Source of the DNA: Alphaproteobacteria bacterium
Lineage (GTDB): Bacteria > Pseudomonadota > Alphaproteobacteria > Acetobacterales > Acetobacteraceae
Length of the DNA stretch: 64,000 nucleotides
Assembly: GCA_016869715.1 (NCBI GenBank)
Contig: VGDM01000005.1
Coordinates: forward strand, 1 to 64,000
Reading direction: 5' to 3'
The notes under the pieces are model-generated. The model saw only the letters and a program-made list of their open reading frames with translations, was not told where the DNA came from and did no database searches. The stretch's first letter is position 1. Each line of letters begins with the position of its first letter. Position numbers and translations under genes: made by a program. Positions 16,543-25,870 of the stretch are shown piece after piece.

Positions 16543-18827
16543 ATGCGCCAATCGCTCAAGGCGCGGCATTGGCGCATGATTCGGCGCTCGGCCATGTGAC
16601 GGGCCGCGCGCCCTTCGTAGATGATGTGCCGGAAGCGCCGGGCATGTTGCATGGCACGTTATTACTCTCGCCCGTCGCGCATGGGCGACTTGGGACTTTG
16701 GATGTTGCGGCGGCGCGCGCCATGCCGGGGATTGTCGCGGTGCTGACGGCGCGGGATGTACCGGGGGCGAATGATATCTCGCCCTCAGGCCGCGAAGTGG
16801 AACCGCTTTTTGCCGATGGAGACTTGCGCCATCACGGTCAACCCATCGCGCTGGTGGTGGGCGCAACCCGCGATGCGGCGCTGGCGGCACTTTCGACGCT
16901 GAAACCCGAAATCGAAGCGCTGCCGGCCATTCTTTCCATTGAGGATGCTTTGGCCGCAGGAGCCTATTTGCTGCCACCGCAGGAGATCGCGGTGGGCGAT
17001 GCAGCGGGCGCGATTGCCGCAGCGCCCATGCAGGCATCCGGCGAATTTGGCGCCGGCGGGCAGGAACATTTCTATCTGGAAGGCCAGATCGCCATGGCCC
17101 TGCCAGGTGAGGATGGCGATATCGCCATCACCTCCTCAACCCAGCACCCGACCGAAGTGCAGCATATCGCAGCGCGCGTGCTGGGCTGTGATTTTAACCG
17201 CATCACCGTGCGCTGCCGGCGTATGGGTGGCGGTTTTGGTGGCAAGGAAAGCAATGCGTCCTGGGTCGCGGCGGCAGCGGCACTCGCCGCGCGCATCACC
17301 GGGCGGCCAGTAAAACTGCGCCTATCGCGCAAGGCGGATATGGCGGCGACCGGCAAGCGCCATCCCTTCCTGTATCGCTGGCACGCAGGGTTTGATGCAA
17401 CGGGGCGCATCACGGGGCTGGAGGCGATGCTCGCCGCCGATGGCGGGCATAGCCTTGATCTGACCGGCGGCGTGGTGTTTCGCGCCCTGACCCATGGGTT
17501 GAATTGCTATGATGTGCCGGCGGTGAAGCTGCGCGCACTGGCGCTGCGCACTAATACTGTCAGCCATACGGCATTTCGCGGCTTTGGTGGCCCGCAAGGC
17601 GTGGTGCTGATGGAGGATGTGCTGCGCCATGTCGCTGCCGCTACCGGGCAAGAATTGGAAGCGGTGCGCGCACGCAATTTCGCAGGCGGCGAGAATGGCA
17701 GTAAGGCGCCTTATGGCCAGTCGCTGGAAGGCGATTTGATCCGCCGCGTCTATGCTGAAGCCATGGCAGATGCCGGCTGGGCCGCGCGGCGCGCGGACAT
17801 CGCCGCCTTCAATGCGCAGCATCCGTTTTTGCGCCGAGGCCTTGGCAGTTTTGTCCTGGCCTTCGGCATTTCCTTCGGCCTCATGCACCTCAACCAGGCC
17901 GGCGCCCTAGTGCATGTTTACGCGGATGGGTCCATCCGGCTCAATCACGGCGGGACGGAAATGGGCCAGGGGCTCAATATCAAAATCGCGCAGGTGGTGG
18001 CGGATGCCTTTGGTGTGCCGATTGGCCGCATTCGCATCACGCCAACCAGCACGGCCGAGGTGCCCAATACGGCACCCACGGCTGCCTCCACCGGTTCTGA
18101 TTTGAATGGCTGGGCCGCGCATCTGGCATCAATCGCCATCCGCGAGCGCATGGCCACTGAGGCTGCGCGGCTGTGGGAAGTGTCGGTGGAGGTGATCGGC
18201 TTCGCCGAAGGTCGCGTTTTTGTTGGCAAGCCCGGCGACAATCGCGCCATGGAATTCGGCGATCTGGCGCATCGCTGCTGGGTGCAGCGCATTTCGCTTT
18301 CCGCCACCGGCTTCTTTCGCACGCCCGACATTCATTGGGATGCGAAATCCATGCGGGGGGAGCCATTCTTCTATTTTTCTTATGGCGCGGCGGTGGTGGA
18401 AGTTGTGGTGGATACACTCACCGGCGAACATCGCGTGCTGCGCGCTGATCTGGTGCAGGATTGCGGGCGTTCGCTGAACCCCGCAATTGATCGCGGCCAG
18501 ATTGAAGGCGGTTTTGTGCAAGGGCTTGGCTGGCTCACCACGGAAAGCCTTTTTTGGGACAAGGAAGGGCGGCAACGCACGCTCGGCCCCTCCACCTACA
18601 AAATCCCCGGCAGCCGCGATGCGCCGCCGGATTTCCGGCTACGCTTGCTCGCCAATGCGCCAGCGCGGGCGGAGACGATATTTCGTTCCAAAGGTGTGGG
18701 CGAACCGCCACTGATGCTGGCGACTGCGGTGTGGAATGCGCTTTGCGACGCGACGAGGATTACCACGCTTGATCTGCCGGCGACGCCGGAGCGTGTGTTG
18801 CTGGCGCTGGAGCAACCACGCGCCTAA
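16539..18827 (+). CDS. xdhB: Xanthine dehydrogenase large (molybdopterin) subunit
   Basis: This 762-residue catalytic subunit binds molybdopterin and converts hypoxanthine/xanthine to urate. Cofactor motifs are visible: RRMGGGFGGKESN, TAFRGFGGPQGV, GGTEMGQGLNIK, and the active-site Glu in SKGVGEPPLML. I start at ATG 16539, overlapping the xdhA stop (ATGA); the longer upstream frame runs inside xdhA. Its 3' end overlaps the convergent BASS-family gene by 4 bp. Confidence 0.93.
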   Translation: MNAPIAQGAALAHDSALGHVTGRAPFVDDVPEAPGMLHGTLLLSPVAHGRLGTLDVAAARAMPGIVAVLTARDVPGANDISPSGREVEPLFADGDLRHHGQPIALVVGATRDAALAALSTLKPEIEALPAILSIEDALAAGAYLLPPQEIAVGDAAGAIAAAPMQASGEFGAGGQEHFYLEGQIAMALPGEDGDIAITSSTQHPTEVQHIAARVLGCDFNRITVRCRRMGGGFGGKESNASWVAAAAALAARITGRPVKLRLSRKADMAATGKRHPFLYRWHAGFDATGRITGLEAMLAADGGHSLDLTGGVVFRALTHGLNCYDVPAVKLRALALRTNTVSHTAFRGFGGPQGVVLMEDVLRHVAAATGQELEAVRARNFAGGENGSKAPYGQSLEGDLIRRVYAEAMADAGWAARRADIAAFNAQHPFLRRGLGSFVLAFGISFGLMHLNQAGALVHVYADGSIRLNHGGTEMGQGLNIKIAQVVADAFGVPIGRIRITPTSTAEVPNTAPTAASTGSDLNGWAAHLASIAIRERMATEAARLWEVSVEVIGFAEGRVFVGKPGDNRAMEFGDLAHRCWVQRISLSATGFFRTPDIHWDAKSMRGEPFFYFSYGAAVVEVVVDTLTGEHRVLRADLVQDCGRSLNPAIDRGQIEGGFVQGLGWLTTESLFWDKEGRQRTLGPSTYKIPGSRDAPPDFRLRLLANAPARAETIFRSKGVGEPPLMLATAVWNALCDATRITTLDLPATPERVLLALEQPRA

Positions 18828-19753
18828 GCCAGCCTGAAGCGCGCATAGATTGGCCGCAGCAGGAAGGGCGTCAGGAAAAGCGGAAATTGCCCAAGCGCGA
18901 AGAACAGCAGAATACGCTCATCGGTCGCCGCCGGCAGCACCGCCAGAAACAGCGCCATATTGCGATTGCCGCCGAGCAAACCCGCCGTCAGCGCCAGTTT
19001 CTTGCCGGTGGGGGCAAATACTAAGGCGGTTGCGGCATTCAGGCAGAAATTTGCCGCGAAGGCCAAGGCCAATCCACCCATCACCCAGGCAGGGTCTGAG
19101 GTGATTTTAGCCAGCATCCCATCCATCACGCCAAAGCCGAAAATCACCACAAGCCACACCACGGACCCATCCAGGGCGCCGGCATAGCGTTGCAGCCGCG
19201 CGGGGCCAAAAAGCCGGCGCAAAGCCACCGCAATCAACAAGGGCAGGCCCACCACCAGCATCAGGCGCCCCATCAGCGCAGAAAGCGAAATCGCCAAATC
19301 TATGCCCATCAACCCAAGCGCCAACGGTGGCGCAGTGAAGGGTACGATCAGGGTGGTGATGATGACGACCACCAACGAAATCTCTCCATCGAGCCCCACC
19401 ATTCGTGCAAATGCGGGGGAGGAGGTGGCAGCACAGCCCATCGCGCTGATCACCAGCCCCGCAACCAAGGGTCCTTCCAAACCAAACCCGCGCAGCACCA
19501 GAAACAGCAGAACGGGGCAGACCAGCATCATCCAGCCAACCAGCAGCACTACCAGCACGGGCCGGCGCAAATACGCCACCACCTGAGCCAAATCCACGCG
19601 CAGCAGCACCATTGTCATGAGCGTCGCAACCGTGAAGGTCACCGCATCACGAAACAAGGCGGCCAAGGGCGGAATGAAAAGCCCCGCGAAAATGCCAAGC
19701 GCCAGCAGCAACCCCCCGCGCCGGGCGGACCATTCCAGAAAGCCAAGGGTCAT
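18824..19753 (-). CDS. BASS-family (bile acid:sodium symporter-like) transporter
   Basis: This 309-residue protein has about 9-10 hydrophobic segments. The family region MGCAATSSPAFARMVGL lies around residue 105, and the second half contains LLGGNRNMALFLAVLP, similar to the crossover region of BASS and related arsenite/pantoate carriers. It is convergent with xdhB. The substrate is unknown; organic anion uptake or efflux is the family theme. Confidence 0.75.
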   Translation of the reverse strand: MTLGFLEWSARRGGLLLALGIFAGLFIPPLAALFRDAVTFTVATLMTMVLLRVDLAQVVAYLRRPVLVVLLVGWMMLVCPVLLFLVLRGFGLEGPLVAGLVISAMGCAATSSPAFARMVGLDGEISLVVVIITTLIVPFTAPPLALGLMGIDLAISLSALMGRLMLVVGLPLLIAVALRRLFGPARLQRYAGALDGSVVWLVVIFGFGVMDGMLAKITSDPAWVMGGLALAFAANFCLNAATALVFAPTGKKLALTAGLLGGNRNMALFLAVLPAATDERILLFFALGQFPLFLTPFLLRPIYARFRLA

Positions 19754-19849
19754 CAGCGGGGGTATTTACGTGTTATCATGGGATTGAGCATTCCAACTCA
19801 TGGCGCGCGACACAAGCTATGCCGTGATGATGAAAGAACTTCCGTGGCT

Positions 19850-20642
19850 ATGCTGGCCCATGAACTGCTGATTCGGCTGGCCGCCTTGCTGGGTGTGCTC
19901 TGTGCCGTGCTGGTGCTGGAACGCGCCTTTCCGCGCCGAGCGCAGCGGCTTTCCTGGCGGTGCTGGCTGGCGGATCTCGGGCTGGTGGTGATTGCTTCCC
20001 TGCTGGTGCGGCTGCTGGCCCCTGCCACTGCCGTTGGCGCGGCACTCATTGCCGAAAAGCCTGGGGCTTGAGCTGCTGCGCTGGTTGGGGCTGCATGGGG
20101 CGGTGGCGGGCATTTTGGCAGCGCTGCTACTTGATCTGCTGATCTATTTTCAGCATCGCGTCTTTCATGCTGTGCCGGTGCTGTGGCGCCTGCATCGTGT
20201 GCATCACGCTGACCCGGAATTGGATGCGTCTTCCGGGCTAAGCTTCCATCCGCTCGAAATCCTATTGTCCATGGCGATCAAGATGGCCGCTGTAATCGCG
20301 CTCGGCACGCCGCCAGAGGCCGTTTTGGTGTTTGAGGTTTTGCTGAACGCGACCAGCCTTTTCAACCACGCGAACCTGGCTTTGCCCGCCTGGTTGGATG
20401 GCGCGTTGCGCCTGGTGCTGGTGACGCCCGATATGCATCGCGTGCATCATTCCGAAGTGCGCGCAGAAACCGATAGCGATTTCGGCTTTTGCCTTTCCTG
20501 CTGGGACAGGCTGTTCGGCACTTATCGCGCAGAACCGGCAACGGGGCAGCTTGGCATGGTCATTGGTGTTGCGGAATTTTGTGCGGATCAGGAACAGCGT
20601 TTGGATCGCTTGCTGACGCACCCTTTGCGCCAGTCGGGATAA
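19850..20642 (+). pseudogene. Frameshifted sterol desaturase/fatty acid hydroxylase family gene
   Basis: The N-terminal frame from ATG 19850 encodes two membrane segments (MLAHELLIRLAALLG onward) and stops at TGA 20069-20071. The rest continues in another frame: LGLELLRWLGLHG, then the di-iron histidine boxes HRVFH, HRVHH and HRVHHSE. Removing one G from GGGG at 20064-20067 restores a continuous 263-residue protein of normal family layout. The lesion is a single-base insertion; a sequencing error is possible, though a run of four G is short. If real, the truncated product lacks all iron ligands. Confidence 0.85.
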
Positions 20643-20672
20643 TCCAGGCAGTATCACGCGAAACGCAAAGCG

Positions 20673-21275
20673 CTAATTCTCCAATTCGCTGTCCCAATAC
20701 AAATAATCCCGCCAGCTTTCATGCAGATAATTGGGCGGGAAGGACCGGCCATTTTCCTGTAATTCCCAGCTTGTCGGCTGGCGCGGCGTCTGGCGCGGGA
20801 TCATGGCGCATTCGCGCGGCAGGCGGCTCCCCTTCCGCAAATTGCACGGCCCGCAGGCGGTCACCACATTATCCCAGGAAGTTCGCCCACCGCGGGAACG
20901 CGGCACCACATGATCAAAGGTCAAATCCGGCGTGGGATAGCCACCGCCGCAATACTGACATTCAAAATGATCGCGCAGAAAAACATTGAAGCGCGTGAAG
21001 GCCGGACGGCGCGCGGCGGGGATGAATTCCTTTAGCGCAATTACACTCGGCAAGCGCAGCGCGATGGAGGGCGAATGCACCTCCACATCATATTCATTCA
21101 GCACGGAAACGCGGTCCAGAAAAACGGCCTTGATTGCATCCTGCCAGGACCAAACGGACAGTGGAAAATAGGAAAGCGGGCGGAAATCCGCATTCAGAAC
21201 AAGCGCGGGATAGGCATTCGCCCCCGCGAAGGTACCGCCATCTGGCAAGCCTCGCTCCTTCCAGCGTGGCGCCAC
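20673..21275 (-). CDS. HNH endonuclease family protein
   Basis: This 200-residue protein has an N-terminal domain ALVLNADFRPLSYFPLSVWS followed by an HNH/zinc core: CQYCGGGY, LTFDHVVPRSRGG, NVVTACGPCNLRKGSR. The two CxxC pairs bind structural zinc and DHV supplies catalytic His. It is a widespread alphaproteobacterial stand-alone HNH protein rather than a restriction or phage gene. The track start is a GTG at 21275, with a hairpin 8 nt upstream and no clear RBS. Confidence 0.85.
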   Translation of the reverse strand: MAPRWKERGLPDGGTFAGANAYPALVLNADFRPLSYFPLSVWSWQDAIKAVFLDRVSVLNEYDVEVHSPSIALRLPSVIALKEFIPAARRPAFTRFNVFLRDHFECQYCGGGYPTPDLTFDHVVPRSRGGRTSWDNVVTACGPCNLRKGSRLPRECAMIPRQTPRQPTSWELQENGRSFPPNYLHESWRDYLYWDSELEN

Positions 21276-21282
21276 ATCATGC

Positions 21283-21308
21283 GGGGGTTCTAATGGGCGG
21301 GAACCCCC
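21283..21308 (-). other. Inverted repeat just upstream of the HNH gene
   Basis: GGGGGTTC (21283-21290) pairs perfectly with GAACCCCC (21301-21308) across a 10-nt loop. It lies in the 109-nt gap between the esterase stop and the HNH start, ending 8 nt from the likely GTG. With no T tract it is a poor terminator; it could mask the ribosome site or act as a binding site. Confidence 0.5.
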
Positions 21309-21384
21309 AGATGTAGTGGTGCCGCCGCGACTTGAGAATTCATGACATGCGCCGCGCCGCGCCGCAAGCTATCCAAGGCAGGTT

Positions 21385-22053
21385 TCATCTGCCTGCAACA
21401 CGCGAAAGGCTGCGCGCCAGCAGCGCTGTGCCGGCGGCAAGCCCAGCATCATCCAGCCCATGGGCAAGATCGGGGCGGAGCAGGAGTTCATGCGGCACCC
21501 CTTCCGCCTGTAAAGCCAGTGCGGCTTGGCGGCTGGCATTGGTGGGCACTACCTCATCCGCTTCGCCATGCACAAGCAGCACGGGCGGGCGGGCAGAGAT
21601 TTCGGCGCCGAAGCTATCCGGTGCCAAAAGCGCGCCGGAATAGGCCAGAATGCAGGCCGGGGCCGGCGCTACGCCGCGCAGACCGGCGAATAGCGCCACC
21701 ATCGCGCCCTGGCTGAAGCCCATCAGCGCGAGCCGGTCTGCGCCAAGGCCGAGTTCCGTGAGCTTCGCGTGGGTGAAATCGCCAAGGATGGCGGCGGCAT
21801 GGCGGAGCCCCGCTTCAAGCCGCGCTGGCGTGCGGTCCATAATGTCGAACCATTGCCGGCCGAAGGGGACGCCTTTGAACGGGAAGGGCGCATGGGGGGC
21901 GATGAACAGCGTATTGGGCAGGGCTTCCGCCCAGACCGGGGCCAGGTCAATCAGGTCAAAGCCATCCGCCCCGACGCCATGCAGCAGCAGCACAATCGAA
22001 TCGGGCTTGCCACCCGAAGCGGGGCCATATTGCGGGCCTTCCAATGCAGCCAT
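21385..22053 (-). CDS. Carboxylesterase/phospholipase (alpha/beta hydrolase, EstB-type)
   Basis: This 222-residue cytoplasmic serine hydrolase has the oxyanion region IVLLLHGVGADGFDLIDL, nucleophile Ser in LALMGFSQGAMVAL, acid Asp in LLVHGEADEVVP, and catalytic His in DLAHGLDD. The order and spacing match the small phospholipase/carboxylesterase family. I start at ATG 22053 (MAALEGPQYG), which is divergent from gluQ with a short gap. The natural ester is unknown. Confidence 0.88.
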   Translation of the reverse strand: MAALEGPQYGPASGGKPDSIVLLLHGVGADGFDLIDLAPVWAEALPNTLFIAPHAPFPFKGVPFGRQWFDIMDRTPARLEAGLRHAAAILGDFTHAKLTELGLGADRLALMGFSQGAMVALFAGLRGVAPAPACILAYSGALLAPDSFGAEISARPPVLLVHGEADEVVPTNASRQAALALQAEGVPHELLLRPDLAHGLDDAGLAAGTALLARSLSRVAGR

Positions 22054-22106
22054 CCGGGCTTCTCCCCTTGCTTGCGATGCACTTCGCCCGCTACCCGGCG
22101 GAAGCC

Positions 22107-22958
22107 ATGGATGCAACGCCTGAAATAACGCGCTTCGCGCCGAGCCCGACGGGGTATTTGCATCTGGGCCATGCGCGGGCTGCGCTATTTGCCTGGCGCC
22201 GTGCGCGCGCGACCGGGGGGCGGTTTTTGCTCAGGATCGAGGATGTAGATACCATGCGCTGCCGCCCTGAATATGAGGCTGCGCTATTGGAAGATTTGCG
22301 CTGGCTGGGCCTGGATTGGGATGAGGCGCCGCGCCGGCAATCCGCGCATTTCGATGAATATCGCGAGGTTTTGGATGGGCTGGCGGCGCGCGGCCTGGTC
22401 TATCCCTGCTTTTGCACCCGCGCCGATATCGCGCGCGAAATGGCCGCCGCCGGTGCCGCGCCGCAAGGCCCGGATGGGCCGCTTTACCCGGGCATTTGCC
22501 GCGACTTGCCGGAAGCCGAAGCCGCACGCCGCATCGCTGGCGGGGAGCCCCATGCGCTCCGGCTTCACATGGCGCGCGCTTGTGAGGCTGTCAGCCGACC
22601 CTTGCCGGCGTATGAGGAAAATGAGGGCTGGCATGAATGCCGACCGGAAGTTTTTGGCGATGTGGTGCTAGGGCGGAAGGATGTGCCGGTATCCTATCAT
22701 CTCTGCGTTACGCATGATGATGCGCTGCAAAGGATTACGCTGGTGACGCGCGGGGATGATCTGAAGCCGGCGACTGATGTGCATCGGCTGATCCAGGCTT
22801 TGATGGGCTGGCCCGTGCCGCGCTATGCGCATCATCCGCTGATGCGCGATGCGGCTGGGCGAAGGTTAGCCAAACGCGATGGTGCGGAGAGCCTGCGGAC
22901 GCTGAGGGGGAAGGGCATCAGCGCCGCTGAGGTGCGGGCGATGGTGGAGGCGCCATGA
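22107..22958 (+). CDS. gluQ: Glutamyl-Q tRNA(Asp) synthetase
   Basis: This 283-residue truncated relative of GltX glutamylates queuosine at the wobble base of tRNA-Asp. It has the HIGH-equivalent FAPSPTGYLHLGHA, the zinc site YPCFCTRAD with LYPGICRDL, and the KMSKS-equivalent RRLAKRDGAE. It lacks the anticodon-binding domain of full GltX, as expected for GluQ-RS. I start at ATG 22107, directly before the conserved TRFAPSPTG. Confidence 0.92.
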   Translation: MDATPEITRFAPSPTGYLHLGHARAALFAWRRARATGGRFLLRIEDVDTMRCRPEYEAALLEDLRWLGLDWDEAPRRQSAHFDEYREVLDGLAARGLVYPCFCTRADIAREMAAAGAAPQGPDGPLYPGICRDLPEAEAARRIAGGEPHALRLHMARACEAVSRPLPAYEENEGWHECRPEVFGDVVLGRKDVPVSYHLCVTHDDALQRITLVTRGDDLKPATDVHRLIQALMGWPVPRYAHHPLMRDAAGRRLAKRDGAESLRTLRGKGISAAEVRAMVEAP

Positions 22959-22996
22959 CGCCAGACAGATCGGCCGTAATGGGTTCAAGTCGAAAT

Positions 22997-23015
22997 CCAT
23001 ACACACGGCTTATGG
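22997..23015. promoter_or_regulatory. LysR-type operator at the start of the LysR gene
   Basis: CCATA-N9-TATGG is a perfect inverted repeat that fits the T-N11-A LysR-box rule. It ends one base before the regulator's ATG (23017), overlapping the ribosome-binding region. This placement suggests autorepression. It is seen by eye only; binding is inferred. Confidence 0.5.
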
Positions 23016-23016
23016 C

Positions 23017-23937
23017 ATGGAACTCCGTCATCTTCGCTATTTCGTCGCGGTCGCCGAGGAAGGGCACATCACCCGTGCCGCAGAGCGGCTTGGGCTTCAG
23101 CAGCCTCCGCTTAGCCATCAGATCAAGGCACTTGAGCGCGAACTTGGGGTGCAGTTGTTCCGAAGACTGCCGCGCGGTGTCGAACCGACCGAAGCAGGCC
23201 AAAGCTTTCTTGAGGATGCCCTCGCCGCCCTCGCACGCGTGGGCCAGGGGGTGGAGGCTGCGAAGCGCGCCGCCCGTGGCGAGCAGGGCCATCTGCGGCT
23301 CGCGGTTCCGCCAACGGCGCCATTCCACCCCTTTGTACCGCAGGTCATTCTGGCCTTCCGTGAGGCCTACCCACTGGTTTCACTGACGATGGAGGAAAAC
23401 CTCCGCATGGAGACCTTGGAGCAGCTACGCGGCGGGCAGATGGACGTAGCCTTCCTGCGCGCGTCCATCGCGGCACCTGAGGGGCTTGTGGTGCATCCGT
23501 TGCTTGCGGAACCAATGGTGGCCGCACTGCCAAGCGGGCATGCTTTGGCGCGCAGCGCGCCCAGCCAGGATGCTGCGTTGCCGCTGCGCGCGCTCGCAGG
23601 TGAAACCTTCATTGCCTACGCGCGCCAACAGGGACCCGCGCTCTGTGAGGCGATGGCGGCAGCATGCCTTCAGGCCGGCTTCAGCCCACAACTGGGCCAG
23701 GAGGCGCCGCGCATCAGCACCGCACTGAGCCTGGTGGCAAGAGGCTTCGGTGTGACGCTTGTGCCGGCGTCCATGCGGCGCATAGCGCTGGAAGGCGTGA
23801 CCTACCGCGAGCTTTCGGGCGCAGCCCAGGCGAGGGCCTTCCTGAGTATTGCGGCACGCCGGGACGACGCTTCAGGCGCAGTGAGGCATTTCGTGGCGCT
23901 TGTCCGTCGCGCTGCGCAGCGTGAGCCGAAGCCATAA
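23017..23937 (+). CDS. LysR-family transcriptional regulator
   Basis: This 306-residue regulator has the N-terminal winged helix-turn-helix MELRHLRYFVAVAEEGHITR with QQPPLSHQIKALERELG (residues 1-65), then a linker helix and a periplasmic-binding-like effector domain (GHLRLAVPPTAPFHPFVPQV onward). It resembles the BenM/CatM-type subgroup of aromatic-acid regulators. It follows gluQ and faces a cinA-like gene, so the target is not obvious from position. A T-N11-A palindrome abuts the start codon. Confidence 0.9.
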   Translation: MELRHLRYFVAVAEEGHITRAAERLGLQQPPLSHQIKALERELGVQLFRRLPRGVEPTEAGQSFLEDALAALARVGQGVEAAKRAARGEQGHLRLAVPPTAPFHPFVPQVILAFREAYPLVSLTMEENLRMETLEQLRGGQMDVAFLRASIAAPEGLVVHPLLAEPMVAALPSGHALARSAPSQDAALPLRALAGETFIAYARQQGPALCEAMAAACLQAGFSPQLGQEAPRISTALSLVARGFGVTLVPASMRRIALEGVTYRELSGAAQARAFLSIAARRDDASGAVRHFVALVRRAAQREPKP

Positions 23938-24049
23938 ATGCAGCGACTGCGCCTTCTGGTCACGACCAGATGGTGCGCCATCAGCCTGCGCAAACTTCGC
24001 CACGAACTTCACCTTCTCGGCGCGCTTGTGGGAAACGGACGGGTTCTGA

Positions 24050-24817
24050 CTACCCCGGTTCGCCCATCTCTGGCGTACCGCCGCATTTTTGCATCAGCGT
24101 GAAAACTTCCTGTACGGCGGCTTCAATTCCGGCCAGATCAGTACCCTTCGCCACCACCGCGACCCCTCCGCCGCCGCCCCGGCGGTAGTAGGGGTAGGAA
24201 CCGATATCCAGATCGGCATGGCGCTGCTGAATGGCGGAAAGCCCCTCCGCAATCGCGCCTTCCACCACACCATGCGCATGCACGCTGCGCGATTGAATGG
24301 GCGGGCCACCTTCAAGCCGGGGGGCCAGCGCTTCAAACATGGATTGCATAATGCGCGGCACACCCGCCATTACATGCACATTGCCAATGGTATAGCCAGG
24401 CGCGATGGAAACCGAATTTTCGATCAGGATCGCACCGCGCGGCATGGTTGCCATGCGCTTCCGGGCTGCGTTGAAATCTCCTGGCGGGGTCTGCTTCGCG
24501 TAAAAGGACTCCAGCGCATGCCAGGCATCCGGGTGCGGTTCCCATGGCACGCCAAAGGCGCGCGCAACGCATTCGCTGGTGATGTCATCATGGGTCGGGC
24601 CAATGCCGCCGGTGGTGAAGACATGGTCGAACTTCGCACGCACTTCATTGACCGTATTGATGATCACTTCCGGCACATCTGGGATGACGCGTACTTCCTT
24701 CATGGGAATGCCAATCTCGCCCAGCCGTGTCGCCAGGAATTGCAGATTGGCATCACGGGTGCGGCCAGATAGCACCTCATTGCCGATGATCAGCAGGCAA
24801 GCGGTCGGGTTCGGCAT
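24050..24817 (-). CDS. CinA N-domain / molybdopterin-binding-fold protein
   Basis: This 255-residue protein has the MoaB/CinA N-terminal domain: ACLLIIGNEVLSGRTRDAN at the start and VFTTGGIGPTHDDITSE at about residues 65-82. It has no C-terminal CinA amidohydrolase domain. CinA relatives act on pyridine nucleotide breakdown products, and the isolated N-domain type may be an ADP-ribose pyrophosphatase. It follows the GNAT-Nudix gene by 27 bp and is probably the last gene of the prsA-argJ operon. Confidence 0.88.
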   Translation of the reverse strand: MPNPTACLLIIGNEVLSGRTRDANLQFLATRLGEIGIPMKEVRVIPDVPEVIINTVNEVRAKFDHVFTTGGIGPTHDDITSECVARAFGVPWEPHPDAWHALESFYAKQTPPGDFNAARKRMATMPRGAILIENSVSIAPGYTIGNVHVMAGVPRIMQSMFEALAPRLEGGPPIQSRSVHAHGVVEGAIAEGLSAIQQRHADLDIGSYPYYRRGGGGGVAVVAKGTDLAGIEAAVQEVFTLMQKCGGTPEMGEPG

Positions 24818-24844
24818 GGGACTCTCCTGTATTTGGGCACAGAC

Positions 24845-25849
24845 TCAAAGGAAATCGCGCAACATGGCAACCAGAGGGATATCGGCGGGCGGCATGGCGT
24901 AATCGCCAAGCCGCGCGGGCCGCACCCAGGCGAGTGCCTGGCCTTCCATGGCGATCACCTGGCCCTGCCAGCGCCGACACAAATAAAGCGGCATCAGCAG
25001 ATGGAATTTTTCGTAGGTGTGGGACGCAAAGGTGAAGGGGCCAAGGCAGGCGGCGCTGACATCAATGCCCAATTCCTCTCGCAATTCCCGGATCAGCGCT
25101 TCTTCCGGCGTTTCACCCGGCGCCACCTTGCCGCCCGGAAATTCCCACAAGCCGGCAAGCGGTTTGCCTTCCGGTCGCCGCGCCAACAGCACGCGGCCTT
25201 CCGAATCAATCAGCGCCACTGCTGCCACCAATAGCGTCGGCTTGCCGCTGGTGGGCGCAGCTTCGACCGGTGCGGTTGTTTCCACGGCGATATCCATGCG
25301 CGTGGCGCTGAACAACCGTACCGGCATGAAGCCGCCGCGTGAGATAAACTCCTGGCTGCCCGCGCCGCGTTCCTTGAAGCCAATCCGCCGCAACACCGCC
25401 GCCGAGCGTTCATTATCCACGAGCGCTGAGGCCACCAGCCGATCAATATCCAAATTGGCGAGCGCCCAATGTGCGAGGCGCCCTGCTGCTTCCGGCCCAA
25501 GCCCCTGGCCCCAATGGCGCCGACCGATCCAATAGCCAAGCTCTGCCTCGCTCGGATTCTTGGGATCGAGGGTCAGGCCAACACAGCCAAGAAGGGCTTC
25601 CGCGCCATCCTCCTGCCGCGTCACCGCCAAATGCCAGGCAGTGCCGGCGGCAATTTGCGCTCGGGTGGAAGCGATCCATTCATCCGCCAAATCGCGCGGA
25701 TAGGGGAAGGGTACGCGTGCGAGGGTCTTCGCCACTTCCCAATCATTCACCAGACGATGCAAGTCAGCCGCGTCATCGGCTTGCAATGGGCGGAGCGTCA
25801 GGCGCTCCGTCTCTAGTGCAAGCCCGCTTCGCATTTGCTCACCGGACAT
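24845..25849 (-). CDS. Bifunctional GNAT acetyltransferase / Nudix (MutT-like) hydrolase
   Basis: These 334 residues carry two enzymes. Residues about 10-170 are a RimJ/RimL-type GNAT domain (ETERLTLRPLQADDAADL, then YWIGRRHWGQGLGPEA as the acetyl-CoA loop). Residues about 200-330 are a MutT-type Nudix domain with box GGKVAPGETPEEALIRELRE followed by ELGID. MutT sanitises 8-oxo-dGTP, and position next to argJ is usual for mutT in this class. The N-terminal GNAT is the unusual part. A GAP-like linker (VETTAPVEAAPTSGKP) joins the domains. Confidence 0.9.
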   Translation of the reverse strand: MSGEQMRSGLALETERLTLRPLQADDAADLHRLVNDWEVAKTLARVPFPYPRDLADEWIASTRAQIAAGTAWHLAVTRQEDGAEALLGCVGLTLDPKNPSEAELGYWIGRRHWGQGLGPEAAGRLAHWALANLDIDRLVASALVDNERSAAVLRRIGFKERGAGSQEFISRGGFMPVRLFSATRMDIAVETTAPVEAAPTSGKPTLLVAAVALIDSEGRVLLARRPEGKPLAGLWEFPGGKVAPGETPEEALIRELREELGIDVSAACLGPFTFASHTYEKFHLLMPLYLCRRWQGQVIAMEGQALAWVRPARLGDYAMPPADIPLVAMLRDFL

Positions 25850-25870
25850 GCACTAAATCTTTGTCCGGTC

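Noticed and set aside
19190-20071. 293-codon ORF as one long gene
   Set aside because: Its first two thirds are antisense to the BASS transporter; only the part from 19850 is real and belongs to the frameshifted desaturase.
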